From JANQSS01 sp965249735 (GTDB lineage: Bacteria; Bacteroidota; Bacteroidia; Chitinophagales; Saprospiraceae), in the NCBI GenBank assembly GCA_965249735.1, contig CBDFMS010000026.1:1-64000 (forward strand): a DNA stretch of 64,000 nt, written 5' to 3'. Under the pieces are notes generated by a model, which made no database searches, was not told the origin of the DNA, and saw only the letters and a program-made list of their open reading frames with translations. Positions 55,879 to 64,000 of this stretch are shown piece by piece. The translations under genes were made by a program, and so were the position numbers. Every line of letters starts with the position of its first letter. The stretch's first letter is position 1.

Positions 55879-57408
55879 TTATTTACTTCTTTCAAACGAG
55901 AAATGATATAATCCAGCAGGTGCTGTCCGTGGCATAGTTTCTATTTTACCGGATTTACTTTTCGCGCTGAAATAGTATTCAATTATTGAGTTGTTCTCCA
56001 GCTGTGGCAATTTTGTTGAATAATAATTATCACCATTCATATCTAATTGACTTGTTTGCCAGTCCTCTGAACCCGACTCCCGCCAATGCACAACTGATTC
56101 CCCGTCCACCAGACCTTTTTTACTGTAATCGATTATACGCGTTTCGAAATGGTGAGCCTTTGTTTCCGATATCATTTCGGGTATCCGATTAGCTGATATG
56201 TACAACATGTGCGGGTCCCACATGGCTCTTGTTCGACAATGGAGGGCATCTCCCCCATTCCACCCCAAGCCGGAGTGACGTCGTTTCTTTGCTCTCGGAT
56301 GAAGAATAGGTTCTTCATTCACCCAATACTCAAATCCTTTGACCGTGTAACCAGGCATGGCATCCTGCCACTGTTCAATGGCTATCTTATCCTGGTCGAT
56401 TCCAAATAGGGGTACGTAAATTGTCTTGTTGAGAATAAGTGAGTTTGTATATGCCGCTAATTCATCTTTTCGATAGACATCGGTGTCAAGTCGCAAAATG
56501 GTAAATGGATTTCCTGAACTATTTTTTAATTGAGATAATTCATTTTTAACAATTTTTTCATAGATATCATGGAGCGGATGGTTTTTAGGCGTTCGGGCTA
56601 CGAACAACCGATCCTGATCCAGCATTTTCAAAAAACAATCAATATGTTGAATGCCATCATATTCAAAATTCGAAATAAAATTATAAGTATGAATTCCCAG
56701 TAATTCGTTTGCTTGATTTATCATTGATTCGTCCGACCCACCAATAAATTTATTTTCGTTTTTAATAATACATGTTGACAGGGCCATCCCTTGTCCATCC
56801 GAAAACACATTACCCCCGGTAAATGGGAAAGGGAGTTCGATCATATCCAAATTCATGTGCGATCCGATGCTGTCCGGAGCTTTATCATCCAGGGTGGTCA
56901 ACAATATCTTTTCATTTCCTTGTTCGTCTTTTTCGGTGAAAACGTGTTCCAGTTTTTCATCGCAGTCCAGGCCTGATACTGGTGTACTGTATTCGTATTG
57001 GCCATCTGCCAATTTCATTTCCCCTTCTGATGTAAAGACAGCAAATGGGCCCCAATCCCGTGTCCACCAGGAATCAAATCCCTGGGGAGCAATGATAAAT
57101 TCGACCTTATTTAAGTCAATCGCCCATTTTTTGTACCACTTAATTGCTTCCTGTTTTTCTGTTTTATCCGGCACCATCGTATATAGACGGCCATCTCTTG
57201 CCAATTCGATGACGAGTTTATGGGGAATATCTAAAGGCCAGGCGATGATTGCACCCAATGCCGGTTCCCATTCTGCCGCCAGCCGGTTGCTTTTTTGAAA
57301 ATCAGACTTAGTCGTACCTGCATAATTTTTGGGAATTATTTCTTGTTTACATGCTGAGCATAAGAGTAAACATCCGAGGAGACCCGAAATCAGAAATTTT
57401 AAATGCAT
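55879..57408 (-). CDS. peptidylarginine deiminase (PPAD)-like lipoprotein
   Basis: 509 aa. Lipoprotein signal with lipobox LLCSAC (Cys-20). Catalytic residues line up with the agmatine/peptidylarginine deiminase fold: Asp-118 (WWTRDWGPF), His-255 and Asp-257 (GIQHIDCFL), Asn-322 (AYTNSL) and Cys-391 (GGDALHCRT). The last 100 residues form an Ig-like beta domain, as in Porphyromonas PPAD but not in cytosolic agmatine deiminases. It may hydrolyse arginine side chains of peptides, or free agmatine, outside the inner membrane, releasing ammonia. It follows tryptophanase by 19 nt on the same strand. Confidence 0.85.
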   Translation of the reverse strand: MHLKFLISGLLGCLLLCSACKQEIIPKNYAGTTKSDFQKSNRLAAEWEPALGAIIAWPLDIPHKLVIELARDGRLYTMVPDKTEKQEAIKWYKKWAIDLNKVEFIIAPQGFDSWWTRDWGPFAVFTSEGEMKLADGQYEYSTPVSGLDCDEKLEHVFTEKDEQGNEKILLTTLDDKAPDSIGSHMNLDMIELPFPFTGGNVFSDGQGMALSTCIIKNENKFIGGSDESMINQANELLGIHTYNFISNFEYDGIQHIDCFLKMLDQDRLFVARTPKNHPLHDIYEKIVKNELSQLKNSSGNPFTILRLDTDVYRKDELAAYTNSLILNKTIYVPLFGIDQDKIAIEQWQDAMPGYTVKGFEYWVNEEPILHPRAKKRRHSGLGWNGGDALHCRTRAMWDPHMLYISANRIPEMISETKAHHFETRIIDYSKKGLVDGESVVHWRESGSEDWQTSQLDMNGDNYYSTKLPQLENNSIIEYYFSAKSKSGKIETMPRTAPAGLYHFSFERSK

Positions 57409-57427
57409 TGAGGAGGAGTTTAATTAA

Positions 57428-58807
57428 TTATTTTATCGGTTCGAAATGTGAAGTAAAATGTCTTAAAAAATGAGGTTGATATGTAATGCGATAACCAGCT
57501 GCCTGATCACGTTCCTTCCACAATTCTGCAAAAGTTTCAACGACATAATCCAGGTGACTTTGTGTATAAACTCGTCGTGGAATAGCGAGGCGTACAAGTT
57601 CCATAGGCGCCGGGATTAGTTTCCCTTCTTCATCGTATTTTCCGAACATCACCGATCCAATTTCACAACTTCGTATTCCGCTTTTTAAATACAAAGCACA
57701 AGCCAAAGCCTGGCCCGGGTATTCCTGCTGGGGAATATGAGGATAAAACGCTTTAGCGTCCACATAAACAGCATGCCCCCCGATCGGACGTATTGTCGGT
57801 ACGCCTAGTTCATACAGTTTATCACCCAGATATGTTGTGCTTTTGATCCGGTAATGGAGATAATCGGGATCAAAGACCTCTCTCAATCCGATGGCAATAG
57901 CCTCCATGTCACGACCGGACAAACCACCATATGTAGAGTATCCTTCGGTGATAATTAAAACTGTGCGACATTTTAGTGCGAGTTCCACGTCATTCAGTGC
58001 CAGAAATCCACCCATATTGACGAGTGCATCTTTCTTAGCACTCATGATACATCCGTCAGCCAACGCAAACATTTCCTGGGCGATCTGGCGATACGTTTTA
58101 TTGCCATATTCGACTTCCCGATGATGAATGAAATAGGCATTTTCGGCGATTCGACAGGCATCAAGAATGAATCGAATCTTGTGGCTTTTACAAATTTCAG
58201 CCACCTCTTTGGCATTCGCCATGCTCACCGGTTGACCACCGCCACTGTTGTTTGTGACAGTTAAGATGACAGCTCCTATGTTCTCTGCACCGTATTTTTC
58301 AATGTTTTTGAGGAGTTGGGCTGTATCCAAATTGCCTTTAAAGGGATGGATCTTTTCGGGGTGGAGGCCTTCTTCAATGGGGCAATCGATCGCTTTTGCT
58401 TTGGAAAATTCAATATTTGCGCGCGTTGTATCGAAATGGGTATTACTTATAAATACCTTATCAGGACCTCCCAGATGATTATAGAGTAGGTGTTCGGCTG
58501 CTCGTCCCTGGTGGGTCGGCAGAATACAGGGATAGCCTGTCAAGTCCAGGATCTCAGCCTCCATGCGTTGCCAACTACGGGCCCCGGCATAACTTTCGTC
58601 TCCGCGCATGATGCCGGCCCATTGTTCCGCACTCATTGCTGACGTTCCACTATCGGTCAGCAAATCGATGATAACCTGATCAGATGTCAGTAAGAAAGGA
58701 TTGTAATGTGCCTTGCTGAGATAAATGCGACGTTCTTCTTCTGTCGTAAGCTTGATTTGCTCGATTACTTTTATCCGGAATGGCTCGATGGTTACTTTGT
58801 GGTGCAT
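57428..58807 (-). CDS. tnaA: tryptophanase
   Basis: 459 aa PLP enzyme, full length. ILPTHQGRAAEHLL (cofactor phosphate site), SAKKDALVNMGG with the Schiff-base Lys (Lys-259), and a C-terminal LRHFTSHF whose His-450 corresponds to the tryptophanase His (tyrosine phenol-lyase has Phe there). IPRRVYTQSHLDYV also fits. Splits Trp to indole, pyruvate and ammonia. No TnaC-like leader is seen within the 530 nt upstream. Tyrosine phenol-lyase is the alternative but less likely. Confidence 0.88.
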   Translation of the reverse strand: MHHKVTIEPFRIKVIEQIKLTTEEERRIYLSKAHYNPFLLTSDQVIIDLLTDSGTSAMSAEQWAGIMRGDESYAGARSWQRMEAEILDLTGYPCILPTHQGRAAEHLLYNHLGGPDKVFISNTHFDTTRANIEFSKAKAIDCPIEEGLHPEKIHPFKGNLDTAQLLKNIEKYGAENIGAVILTVTNNSGGGQPVSMANAKEVAEICKSHKIRFILDACRIAENAYFIHHREVEYGNKTYRQIAQEMFALADGCIMSAKKDALVNMGGFLALNDVELALKCRTVLIITEGYSTYGGLSGRDMEAIAIGLREVFDPDYLHYRIKSTTYLGDKLYELGVPTIRPIGGHAVYVDAKAFYPHIPQQEYPGQALACALYLKSGIRSCEIGSVMFGKYDEEGKLIPAPMELVRLAIPRRVYTQSHLDYVVETFAELWKERDQAAGYRITYQPHFLRHFTSHFEPIK

Positions 58808-59341
58808 AGGTCGATTTTAACTTTAAAAATTCGCCCGTGAAGATAAAGAATCTGACAGGTGAAACCGAATTTTACAACCTGAATTGAACAGATAGTTGTT
58901 TGCCCTCATTCGTCTTAAATTGACATAAACGCAATTAAAGAATATCCCAACAAATCAACTTAATAATTGACTGGTCGTAAAACATGGCTACTCCATTTGA
59001 GTTTTCCGACAACGCTGTATTTGTTTAGGTTTCTGGATGCACTTTGATTAAAGATTGATCTGATTAAAATATTATTGTATCTTTCGCCAGATTTCACCCC
59101 CTATAGCACAATATGAGCCGTTTTCTCGTGTGCTTAATTTCTGCATCACCTATGGAACACCTACTGTTATAAACATATTTTAATGTTAGAATTCAGTGTT
59201 TTGGCTGAATGGGACTGAATGTATTGAACCTATATGGTTCATTGAGAACTAACTACTTTAAGTTGATTTGGCTGAGTTGGCACCTCTACCTAAAAATGTA
59301 ATTAATTATTAACTCAAATATCTTTTTAAACAATCTGAATT
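58808..59341. other. 534-nt divergent intergenic region
   Basis: Between tryptophanase and the secreted-protein gene. It contains one small hairpin TGAACC-TATAT-GGTTCA (59225-59241) and a -7-like TATCTTTT about 20 nt before 59342. No ORF or RNA gene is recognised. Confidence 0.4.
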
Positions 59342-59830
59342 ATGAAAAATTTGAAAAATGTAATCCGTACAGCACTTCCTCTGATCGCCTTCGTGCTATT
59401 TGCTTTGAATATCTAGGCTCAATCAACGCCATTTAACGATCAGGCTACTGTAATTTGGCCGGCTCATACCGCTTTTAATCCTTGTAATGGTGATTTAGTG
59501 GACTTTGAAGATACCGAATATCATTTGAACATTCATGGAGTAATTAAAGCGAATGGTGATATGAGCTTTCACGGACATATCAATGCGAATTTAACAGGTG
59601 TTGCTCAAGGCAGTGGCACTGAATATAATTGTATTACGGCCGATAATTTTCATCACAATGGAGTCGCTAATGAGTCAGTGACTGAGACGTTTAACCAGCA
59701 CCTTGTTTCTCAGGGAGGAGGTTCAAACTTTTGGTTTAATGGAACTATTGTTTTTCATGTAAATGGAAACGGCGAAATTGTTGTTGGAGATGGTGTACCT
59801 GTAGGTGTAGGATCTTGTAGCGGCAATTAA
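59342..59830 (+). pseudogene. small secreted protein with in-frame amber codon in its signal peptide
   Basis: The frame from 59342 reads MKNLKNVIRTALPLIAFVL FALNI, then TAG (59414-59416), then AQSTPFNDQATVIWPAHT and on to 59830. Without the stop this would be a normal signal peptide with cleavage near AQ|S, followed by a 135-residue Gly/Asn/His-rich beta domain of unknown function (NIHGVIKANGDMSFHGHINAN). The continuing frame is intact. The TAG is one base from CAG, TGG, TAT or TTG. Either a recent nonsense mutation, a readthrough case or a sequence error. It is followed by a large structured terminator. Confidence 0.75.
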
Positions 59831-59859
59831 AATAAAGAAGTCTATTATATAGCTCTTCA

Positions 59860-59936
59860 GGAAATCTACAATGTGTCCTGATCAAGCACCATGAGTATGG
59901 TGGTCTCGATCATCGCATGTTGTAGATTTCCTTTTT
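59860..59936 (+). terminator. long three-tier terminator hairpin
   Basis: Outer stem GGAAATCTACAA/TTGTAGATTTCC (12 bp perfect), middle stem TGATC/GATCA, inner stem CACCAT/ATGGTG, then TTTTT. Unusually large for an intrinsic terminator. The rest of 59937-60237 shows nothing recognisable. Confidence 0.8.
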
Positions 59937-60237
59937 GTTTTAAACCTCACTATCAAAATTAGTTTCTAACATCCTTTTTAGAGGCAGGCCAATTCGCCAA
60001 TTCACCTGAATTGATCTCATTACAATATTATTCTCTTGGTATTATTGATGAAGCACAATTAATTCTTCTGCTCAATTAATAATCGTGCAATTTCAAATGC
60101 CATTTAAAATCAGCGAGAATGCAGGTTGAATCTGCTTCTACGTAGCCTGAGCAATTCAAAGCTATCACGCCCTCTTTTCGATGACAATTTCCTTTCAGCG
60201 ATAACAGCTATATTTAATTCCATAAATATATCTACAC

Positions 60238-61638
60238 ATGTCGAAACAAAGCCGTCGTCGATTTATTAAGTTGTCTGCTATCACTGCCGGGTTTCTGGGC
60301 TTACCTATTCGTGACAGTTATGGAGAAACAGATATTCTGAAAAAAATGGAAGAAATTAGTCGATCCAGGCCGTCAAAAGCTGATTCAGTGCAGAACTTGG
60401 CGCATGATCCGATCGACCAGATAAAGGTGGCATTCATCGGGCTGGGAAATCGGGGACAAAATCACGTGGAACTTGTCGATGCCCTGTACCCAAAAGCCGT
60501 CATCACCGGCCTATGTGATATCCGAACCGAATCCATCAATCAGGCTGCTGGATTGATCAAGAATCAATCTGTGACCAGAGCACAATATGGGGGAAGTTCG
60601 GAAGCCTGGAAAATAATGGTTCAGCAAGATGATATCGACCTCGTCATCATCTCCACACCGTGGGATGATCATGTCCCTATGGCACTCCAAAGTATGCAGG
60701 CGGAAAAACATGTTGCTTTGGAAGTCCCGGCTGCCTTAACGCTTGCAGGATGCTGGGCGCTAGTGGATACGGCCGAAGCCATGCAACGCCATTGTATGAT
60801 GCTCGAAAATGTGTGCTATGGTGATGAGGAATTGTGGTTGCTGAATATGGTTCAAGCAGGTGTATTTGGGACATTGACGTATGGTGAGGCAGCTTATATC
60901 CACGATTTGCGTAGCCTGATGTTCAGCAAGACTTATTACTACAAACAGTGGCGCTTGCGCCATCACATTCGACAAGATGGAAACCTCTATCCTACGCATG
61001 GTCTAGGTCCGGTTGCCCAATATATGGGTATAGGTCGTGGTGATCGATTTCAGCATTTGGTATCAATGAGTAGTCAGGCGGTTGGATTAAAAGAATTTGC
61101 CGCCACAGTAGACGCTGACAATGAATTCTATAACCACACCGAGTACATGCATGGTGATATAAGCAATAGCCTGATAAAAACCCATCACGGAAAGACAATA
61201 TTGGTTCAACATGATGTGGCCACTCCTCGTCCTTACAGCCGCATAAATGCGCTTGCAGGAAGTCAGGCATATCATGAAGGTTACCCTAGCAGACTTTCAA
61301 TGAATTCACATAAGTCCGGGCACCAATGGTTGGATGAATCGGCATATCAAGAAATGCGCGAGAAATACAAACACCCCATTTGGAATCACCTCAAAGAGGA
61401 AATCGAGCGATATGGAGGACATGGTGGGATGGATTTCGTGCAGATGTATCGACTGATCGATTGTCTCAATAAAGGTGTGTCACTTGACATGTCGGTCTAT
61501 GACGCCGTCGATTGGTCAGTCGTTGTACCGCTTTCAAAAATGTCCGTGGAACTCGGAAGTATTCCAATAAAATTTCCAGACTTTAGCCGCGGGAAATGGA
61601 AAAAAGAACAGAAACTGGGAATTATGAACAACCTTTAA
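60238..61638 (+). CDS. Gfo/Idh/MocA oxidoreductase, GH109-like glycosidase
   Basis: 466 aa. Twin-arginine signal SRRRFIKLSAITAGF. NAD-binding VAFIGLGNRGQNHVEL (about 64-79), and the GH109 signature region GNLYPTHGLGPVAQYMGIGRGDRF followed by HLVSMSSQAVGL. Known GH109 enzymes remove alpha-N-acetylgalactosamine using NAD in a redox-assisted retaining mechanism. Predicted periplasmic. Substrate specificity is unproven; it may be another N-acetylhexosaminide. Confidence 0.85.
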   Translation: MSKQSRRRFIKLSAITAGFLGLPIRDSYGETDILKKMEEISRSRPSKADSVQNLAHDPIDQIKVAFIGLGNRGQNHVELVDALYPKAVITGLCDIRTESINQAAGLIKNQSVTRAQYGGSSEAWKIMVQQDDIDLVIISTPWDDHVPMALQSMQAEKHVALEVPAALTLAGCWALVDTAEAMQRHCMMLENVCYGDEELWLLNMVQAGVFGTLTYGEAAYIHDLRSLMFSKTYYYKQWRLRHHIRQDGNLYPTHGLGPVAQYMGIGRGDRFQHLVSMSSQAVGLKEFAATVDADNEFYNHTEYMHGDISNSLIKTHHGKTILVQHDVATPRPYSRINALAGSQAYHEGYPSRLSMNSHKSGHQWLDESAYQEMREKYKHPIWNHLKEEIERYGGHGGMDFVQMYRLIDCLNKGVSLDMSVYDAVDWSVVVPLSKMSVELGSIPIKFPDFSRGKWKKEQKLGIMNNL

Positions 61639-61668
61639 GAGTTCTTTAGATTAAATCATTAATAATTC

Positions 61669-62295
61669 ATGAAAATGTTACATCAAGCAGTACAAGTAGT
61701 TGTTTTTAGTATTTTAATATTGTCTATTTCAAATTGCTCGGGCACAAAGAAGCTTCAAAAGGAGCATGAAACCGCAGCAGTCTCACTCATGAATCATCCT
61801 GATGTGGCTAAATTCGATAATAACTCCAATGAGATGGACGATTCAGAATACGTTTCGATTGTACTCAAAAAAAATACTTTGATGGCTGGTTGGAAGACCA
61901 CGCTAGAGTTGAATTATGATAAAAATGTAAAGAAATGGTCCGGGATGTACAAAACATACCAATATCCGATCAGAGGTGGTCAGGAAAAAGAAAAAAGAGA
62001 GCAATGGGATAATTTAGTCCCTTTATCCGGTTGGCCGCAACTTATTGAAGCGCTGCTAGAACATGGTATTCATTCTATCCAGGATGCCGAGGAATTGGAT
62101 TATGAGCATGAATACGCAGATGGAGATAATTATAGAATGCATATTCGAATTGGGGATAAAAGCAGAACTTATGCTCAGGATAACCCTAGACTTTATGCTA
62201 AAATAAATCCAAAAATTAAAGATTTTGCTGATTTCGCAGAGATAATCAAACTATTAAATGTTGAATTTATTACACCTTTGAATAATTCTAAATAA
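61669..62295 (+). CDS. hypothetical lipoprotein
   Basis: 208 aa. Signal with lipobox SISNC (Cys-23) followed by SGTKKLQKEHE. The remainder is soluble and rich in charged residues (LIEALLEHGIHSIQDAEELDYEHEYADGDNYRMHI). No family is recognised. It lies 30 nt after the GH109-like gene and could be co-transcribed. Confidence 0.7.
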   Translation: MKMLHQAVQVVVFSILILSISNCSGTKKLQKEHETAAVSLMNHPDVAKFDNNSNEMDDSEYVSIVLKKNTLMAGWKTTLELNYDKNVKKWSGMYKTYQYPIRGGQEKEKREQWDNLVPLSGWPQLIEALLEHGIHSIQDAEELDYEHEYADGDNYRMHIRIGDKSRTYAQDNPRLYAKINPKIKDFADFAEIIKLLNVEFITPLNNSK

Positions 62296-62349
62296 GATTA
62301 TTGGTGGTGAGACAAATTATATTTATTATTCAATATAATGTTTTGATTT

Positions 62350-62778
62350 ATGGCTAAATACGAACTCAAAACAAAAATAAATGATGGTGATGTGGGCGCC
62401 TTCCTCAAAAGCGTAGATAACAAAAAGCGTCGGGAAGATGCCCTGCGCATGCTCGACATTATGACTGAAGTGACTGGCCAGGAACCAAAAATGTGGGGCA
62501 AGAGTATCGTCGGCTTCGGCACCTATCATTACGTTTATGCGAGTGGACAGGAAGGTGATTGGATGGCTACCGGATTTAGCCCCCGAAAACAATCGCTTAC
62601 CCTGTATATTATGGCCGGATTTCCTCGCTTTGGAGAACTGCTAAAAGATTTAGGAAAATATACCACCGGAAAATCTTGTCTTTATATAAAACGGCTTGAG
62701 GACGTAAACCTGGATGTTTTGAAGGATTTGATCCGCTTGTCGTACGAGCATACCATTTCAACGAACAAAGGTTGTTAA
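62350..62778 (+). CDS. DUF1801 (YdhG-like) protein
   Basis: 142 aa. Pattern DVGAFLKSVDNKKRREDALRMLDIM, MWGKSIVGFGTYHY, ATGFSPRKQSLTLYIM and GKSCLYIKRLEDVNLDVL is typical of DUF1801 proteins, which resemble frataxin-like iron-binding YdhG folds. Cytoplasmic, function unknown. Confidence 0.88.
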   Translation: MAKYELKTKINDGDVGAFLKSVDNKKRREDALRMLDIMTEVTGQEPKMWGKSIVGFGTYHYVYASGQEGDWMATGFSPRKQSLTLYIMAGFPRFGELLKDLGKYTTGKSCLYIKRLEDVNLDVLKDLIRLSYEHTISTNKGC

Positions 62779-62831
62779 GCCTTCTTCATAAAGGAAAATA
62801 AAGTGATGTGAATTGAGCGTGATTGAATTAA

Positions 62832-63875
62832 TCAAGCTTCATTATCATAAAATACCTTGTAATATTTTCGACCATCGGCATCAACACCACGTTCGATCTT
62901 ATTCCGATCACCATGGATATAGATATGGAAGTTTTTATCCAGTTTTATGACTGATCTAAAAAACCGTGATTGTTTTTTGACAGCTTCCTGTGAGATATCA
63001 AATCCATCCCTTAATTCAATGCCACGTTCCTCTTCATAGTCACGTCGATAACTCATAAAATCATCGGTCAATTCCCTTCGTTGAAAGACATTATCCACAT
63101 ATTGACTTTCATCGAAATTTTCTGTCGCCGTGAAAAATGATCGGGACCGATTCATGATTTCTGCTTCATCCATTTTGTTTGAATCATACAGCGGTTGCAT
63201 ACGATCCTTTACAAATGACTTGGTCATCTGGATGTAGTTCTTCGTATTATAGTAGCCGTCATTTCGAGCTTCAACGTGTAAAAAATCTTCCATCCAAAAA
63301 TGAGATCCACCGACATTGGATTTGTCTATGACACATAATTTATACCCCTGATCTGCCTCTATGTCAAAAATAATACATGCTTTGTCGATCCGGTTGACTG
63401 CAATGCCCTGGCGATTTTGAATAGTAGGAGGTTCAGTTTCATATTTTACCTGTAAGAATGATTCTTCAGTTTCCGCTTTGCATATGACCAATCCCGAAAG
63501 AACTTCATCCTCAACCACTAAATCCTCAAAATACGACACGAATAAATGGCCACTTTTAATATTTGGATGATTTGATTTCTGATACAAATATTTTGCCATT
63601 TCTTGTGAGATTGAACGTAAAGCCGTCCGGTCTGAAAAAATCTCATTTGCCCAAGTGTACATTATATTTCGATCCAATTCTTCATCCACAGCTTTGAACG
63701 AGTAATAGAGAGGTTCTTTGAAAGAGGAAAAAAAGTATTGCTTCAAATCCCTTAATAGCGAATCCTCAAGTTCTGGTAAATAGTCATTGGACAACTTAAG
63801 TCCTTCTTTTTGGTTTGAACGACCAACATGATGTACCATGAATGAATCCATTTTTACCTCTGAATAGCCTAACAT
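62832..63875 (-). CDS. NdpA/YejK-like nucleoid-associated protein
   Basis: 347 aa (or from Met-9, 63851). Matches the 37-kDa nucleoid-associated family: an N-terminal FMVHHVGRSNQKEGLKLS (conserved IHHVGN-type start), a central segment SGHLFVSYFEDL, and DKACIIFDIEADQGYKLCVIDK. Probably binds DNA or single-stranded nucleic acid and is not essential. The region 63876-64000 upstream has no recognisable feature. Confidence 0.85.
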   Translation of the reverse strand: MLGYSEVKMDSFMVHHVGRSNQKEGLKLSNDYLPELEDSLLRDLKQYFFSSFKEPLYYSFKAVDEELDRNIMYTWANEIFSDRTALRSISQEMAKYLYQKSNHPNIKSGHLFVSYFEDLVVEDEVLSGLVICKAETEESFLQVKYETEPPTIQNRQGIAVNRIDKACIIFDIEADQGYKLCVIDKSNVGGSHFWMEDFLHVEARNDGYYNTKNYIQMTKSFVKDRMQPLYDSNKMDEAEIMNRSRSFFTATENFDESQYVDNVFQRRELTDDFMSYRRDYEEERGIELRDGFDISQEAVKKQSRFFRSVIKLDKNFHIYIHGDRNKIERGVDADGRKYYKVFYDNEA

Positions 63876-64000
63876 AGATCTTCTTTGTTTCGTGAACAGA
63901 CAAAAATGAGGTTATTCATTCACATTTCGTAATGTAGTATCCACGTTTTGGAATTGGAGATGAACTAACTTATATTTAATCCAAATAAGAACTTCATGGC

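Noticed and set aside
1..64000. tRNA or rRNA genes
   Set aside because: No cloverleaf-like segment with TTCRA/CCA features and no rRNA-like stretch was recognised in any intergenic gap.

Overview
This window is a stretch of a Bacteroidota chromosome, probably from the Saprospiria/Lewinella-like part of the phylum. The evidence is T9SS-type C-terminal sorting domains (16186-18024, 43645-44412), a metallopeptidase ending in the coat-hanger-like module common in that group, DUF4252 proteins behind an ECF sigma factor, TAnnTTTG-like -7 promoter boxes, and no Shine-Dalgarno signals. No rRNA, tRNA, CRISPR array or integrase/transposase gene was found.

Layout. (1) 1-2747 is a satellite of about 160 copies of a 17-bp unit with an inverted-repeat core. 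It contains nested large-scale duplications, runs off the left edge, and cuts off the last gene of the next operon. (2) 16110-2742, all on the minus strand, is a tightly packed operon with several ATGA overlaps. It encodes a four-subunit class I benzoyl-CoA-reductase-like enzyme in the order C-B-A-D, a frameshifted fatty-acid-2-hydroxylase-like gene, a multiply frameshifted acyl-CoA ligase, a second dehydratase/reductase subunit, a fusion of a ketopantoate-reductase-like domain with an HgdC-type activator ATPase, a thiolase, and a truncated 3-hydroxyacyl-CoA dehydrogenase/enoyl-CoA hydratase. (3) 18384-24509 (plus strand) is a sulfur/redox block: methyltransferase, SulP transporter, a peroxiredoxin whose peroxidatic Cys is Ser, type II sulfide:quinone oxidoreductase, a metal-binding lipoprotein and a membrane hydrolase. 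Three promoters here share GTAAC-N4-GTTAC placed about 29 nt before the -7 box, which predicts one CRP/FNR-type activator. (4) 24673-35349 is a stress block: Hsp20, an eRF1-like protein, two kinases, a PAS histidine kinase with a REC-CRP fusion regulator, two possible small RNAs, universal stress protein, thioredoxin and ClpB.

(5) 37493-43091 holds an L-2-hydroxyglutarate oxidase-like gene and a deoxysugar/glycosyltransferase cluster. (6) 43645-46568 is an ECF sigma/DUF4252 module, followed by an ABC transporter, a large secreted metallopeptidase and a histidine kinase lacking a recognisable phosphoacceptor His. (7) 52409-55808 is a molybdenum hydroxylase set (MocA-like, 2Fe-2S subunit, Moco subunit). 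(8) 58807-55879 pairs tryptophanase with a peptidylarginine-deiminase-like lipoprotein. (9) The right end has a secreted-protein gene with an in-frame amber codon in its signal peptide, a GH109-like oxidoreductase/glycosidase, a lipoprotein, a DUF1801 protein and an NdpA-like nucleoid protein.

The strongest candidate for something undescribed is the radical-enzyme operon with its reductase-activator fusion. It combines 2-hydroxy-acid-type functions with a benzoyl-CoA-reductase-like core in a phylum where I do not expect it. Its decay, and the satellite at its end, are notable in their own right.
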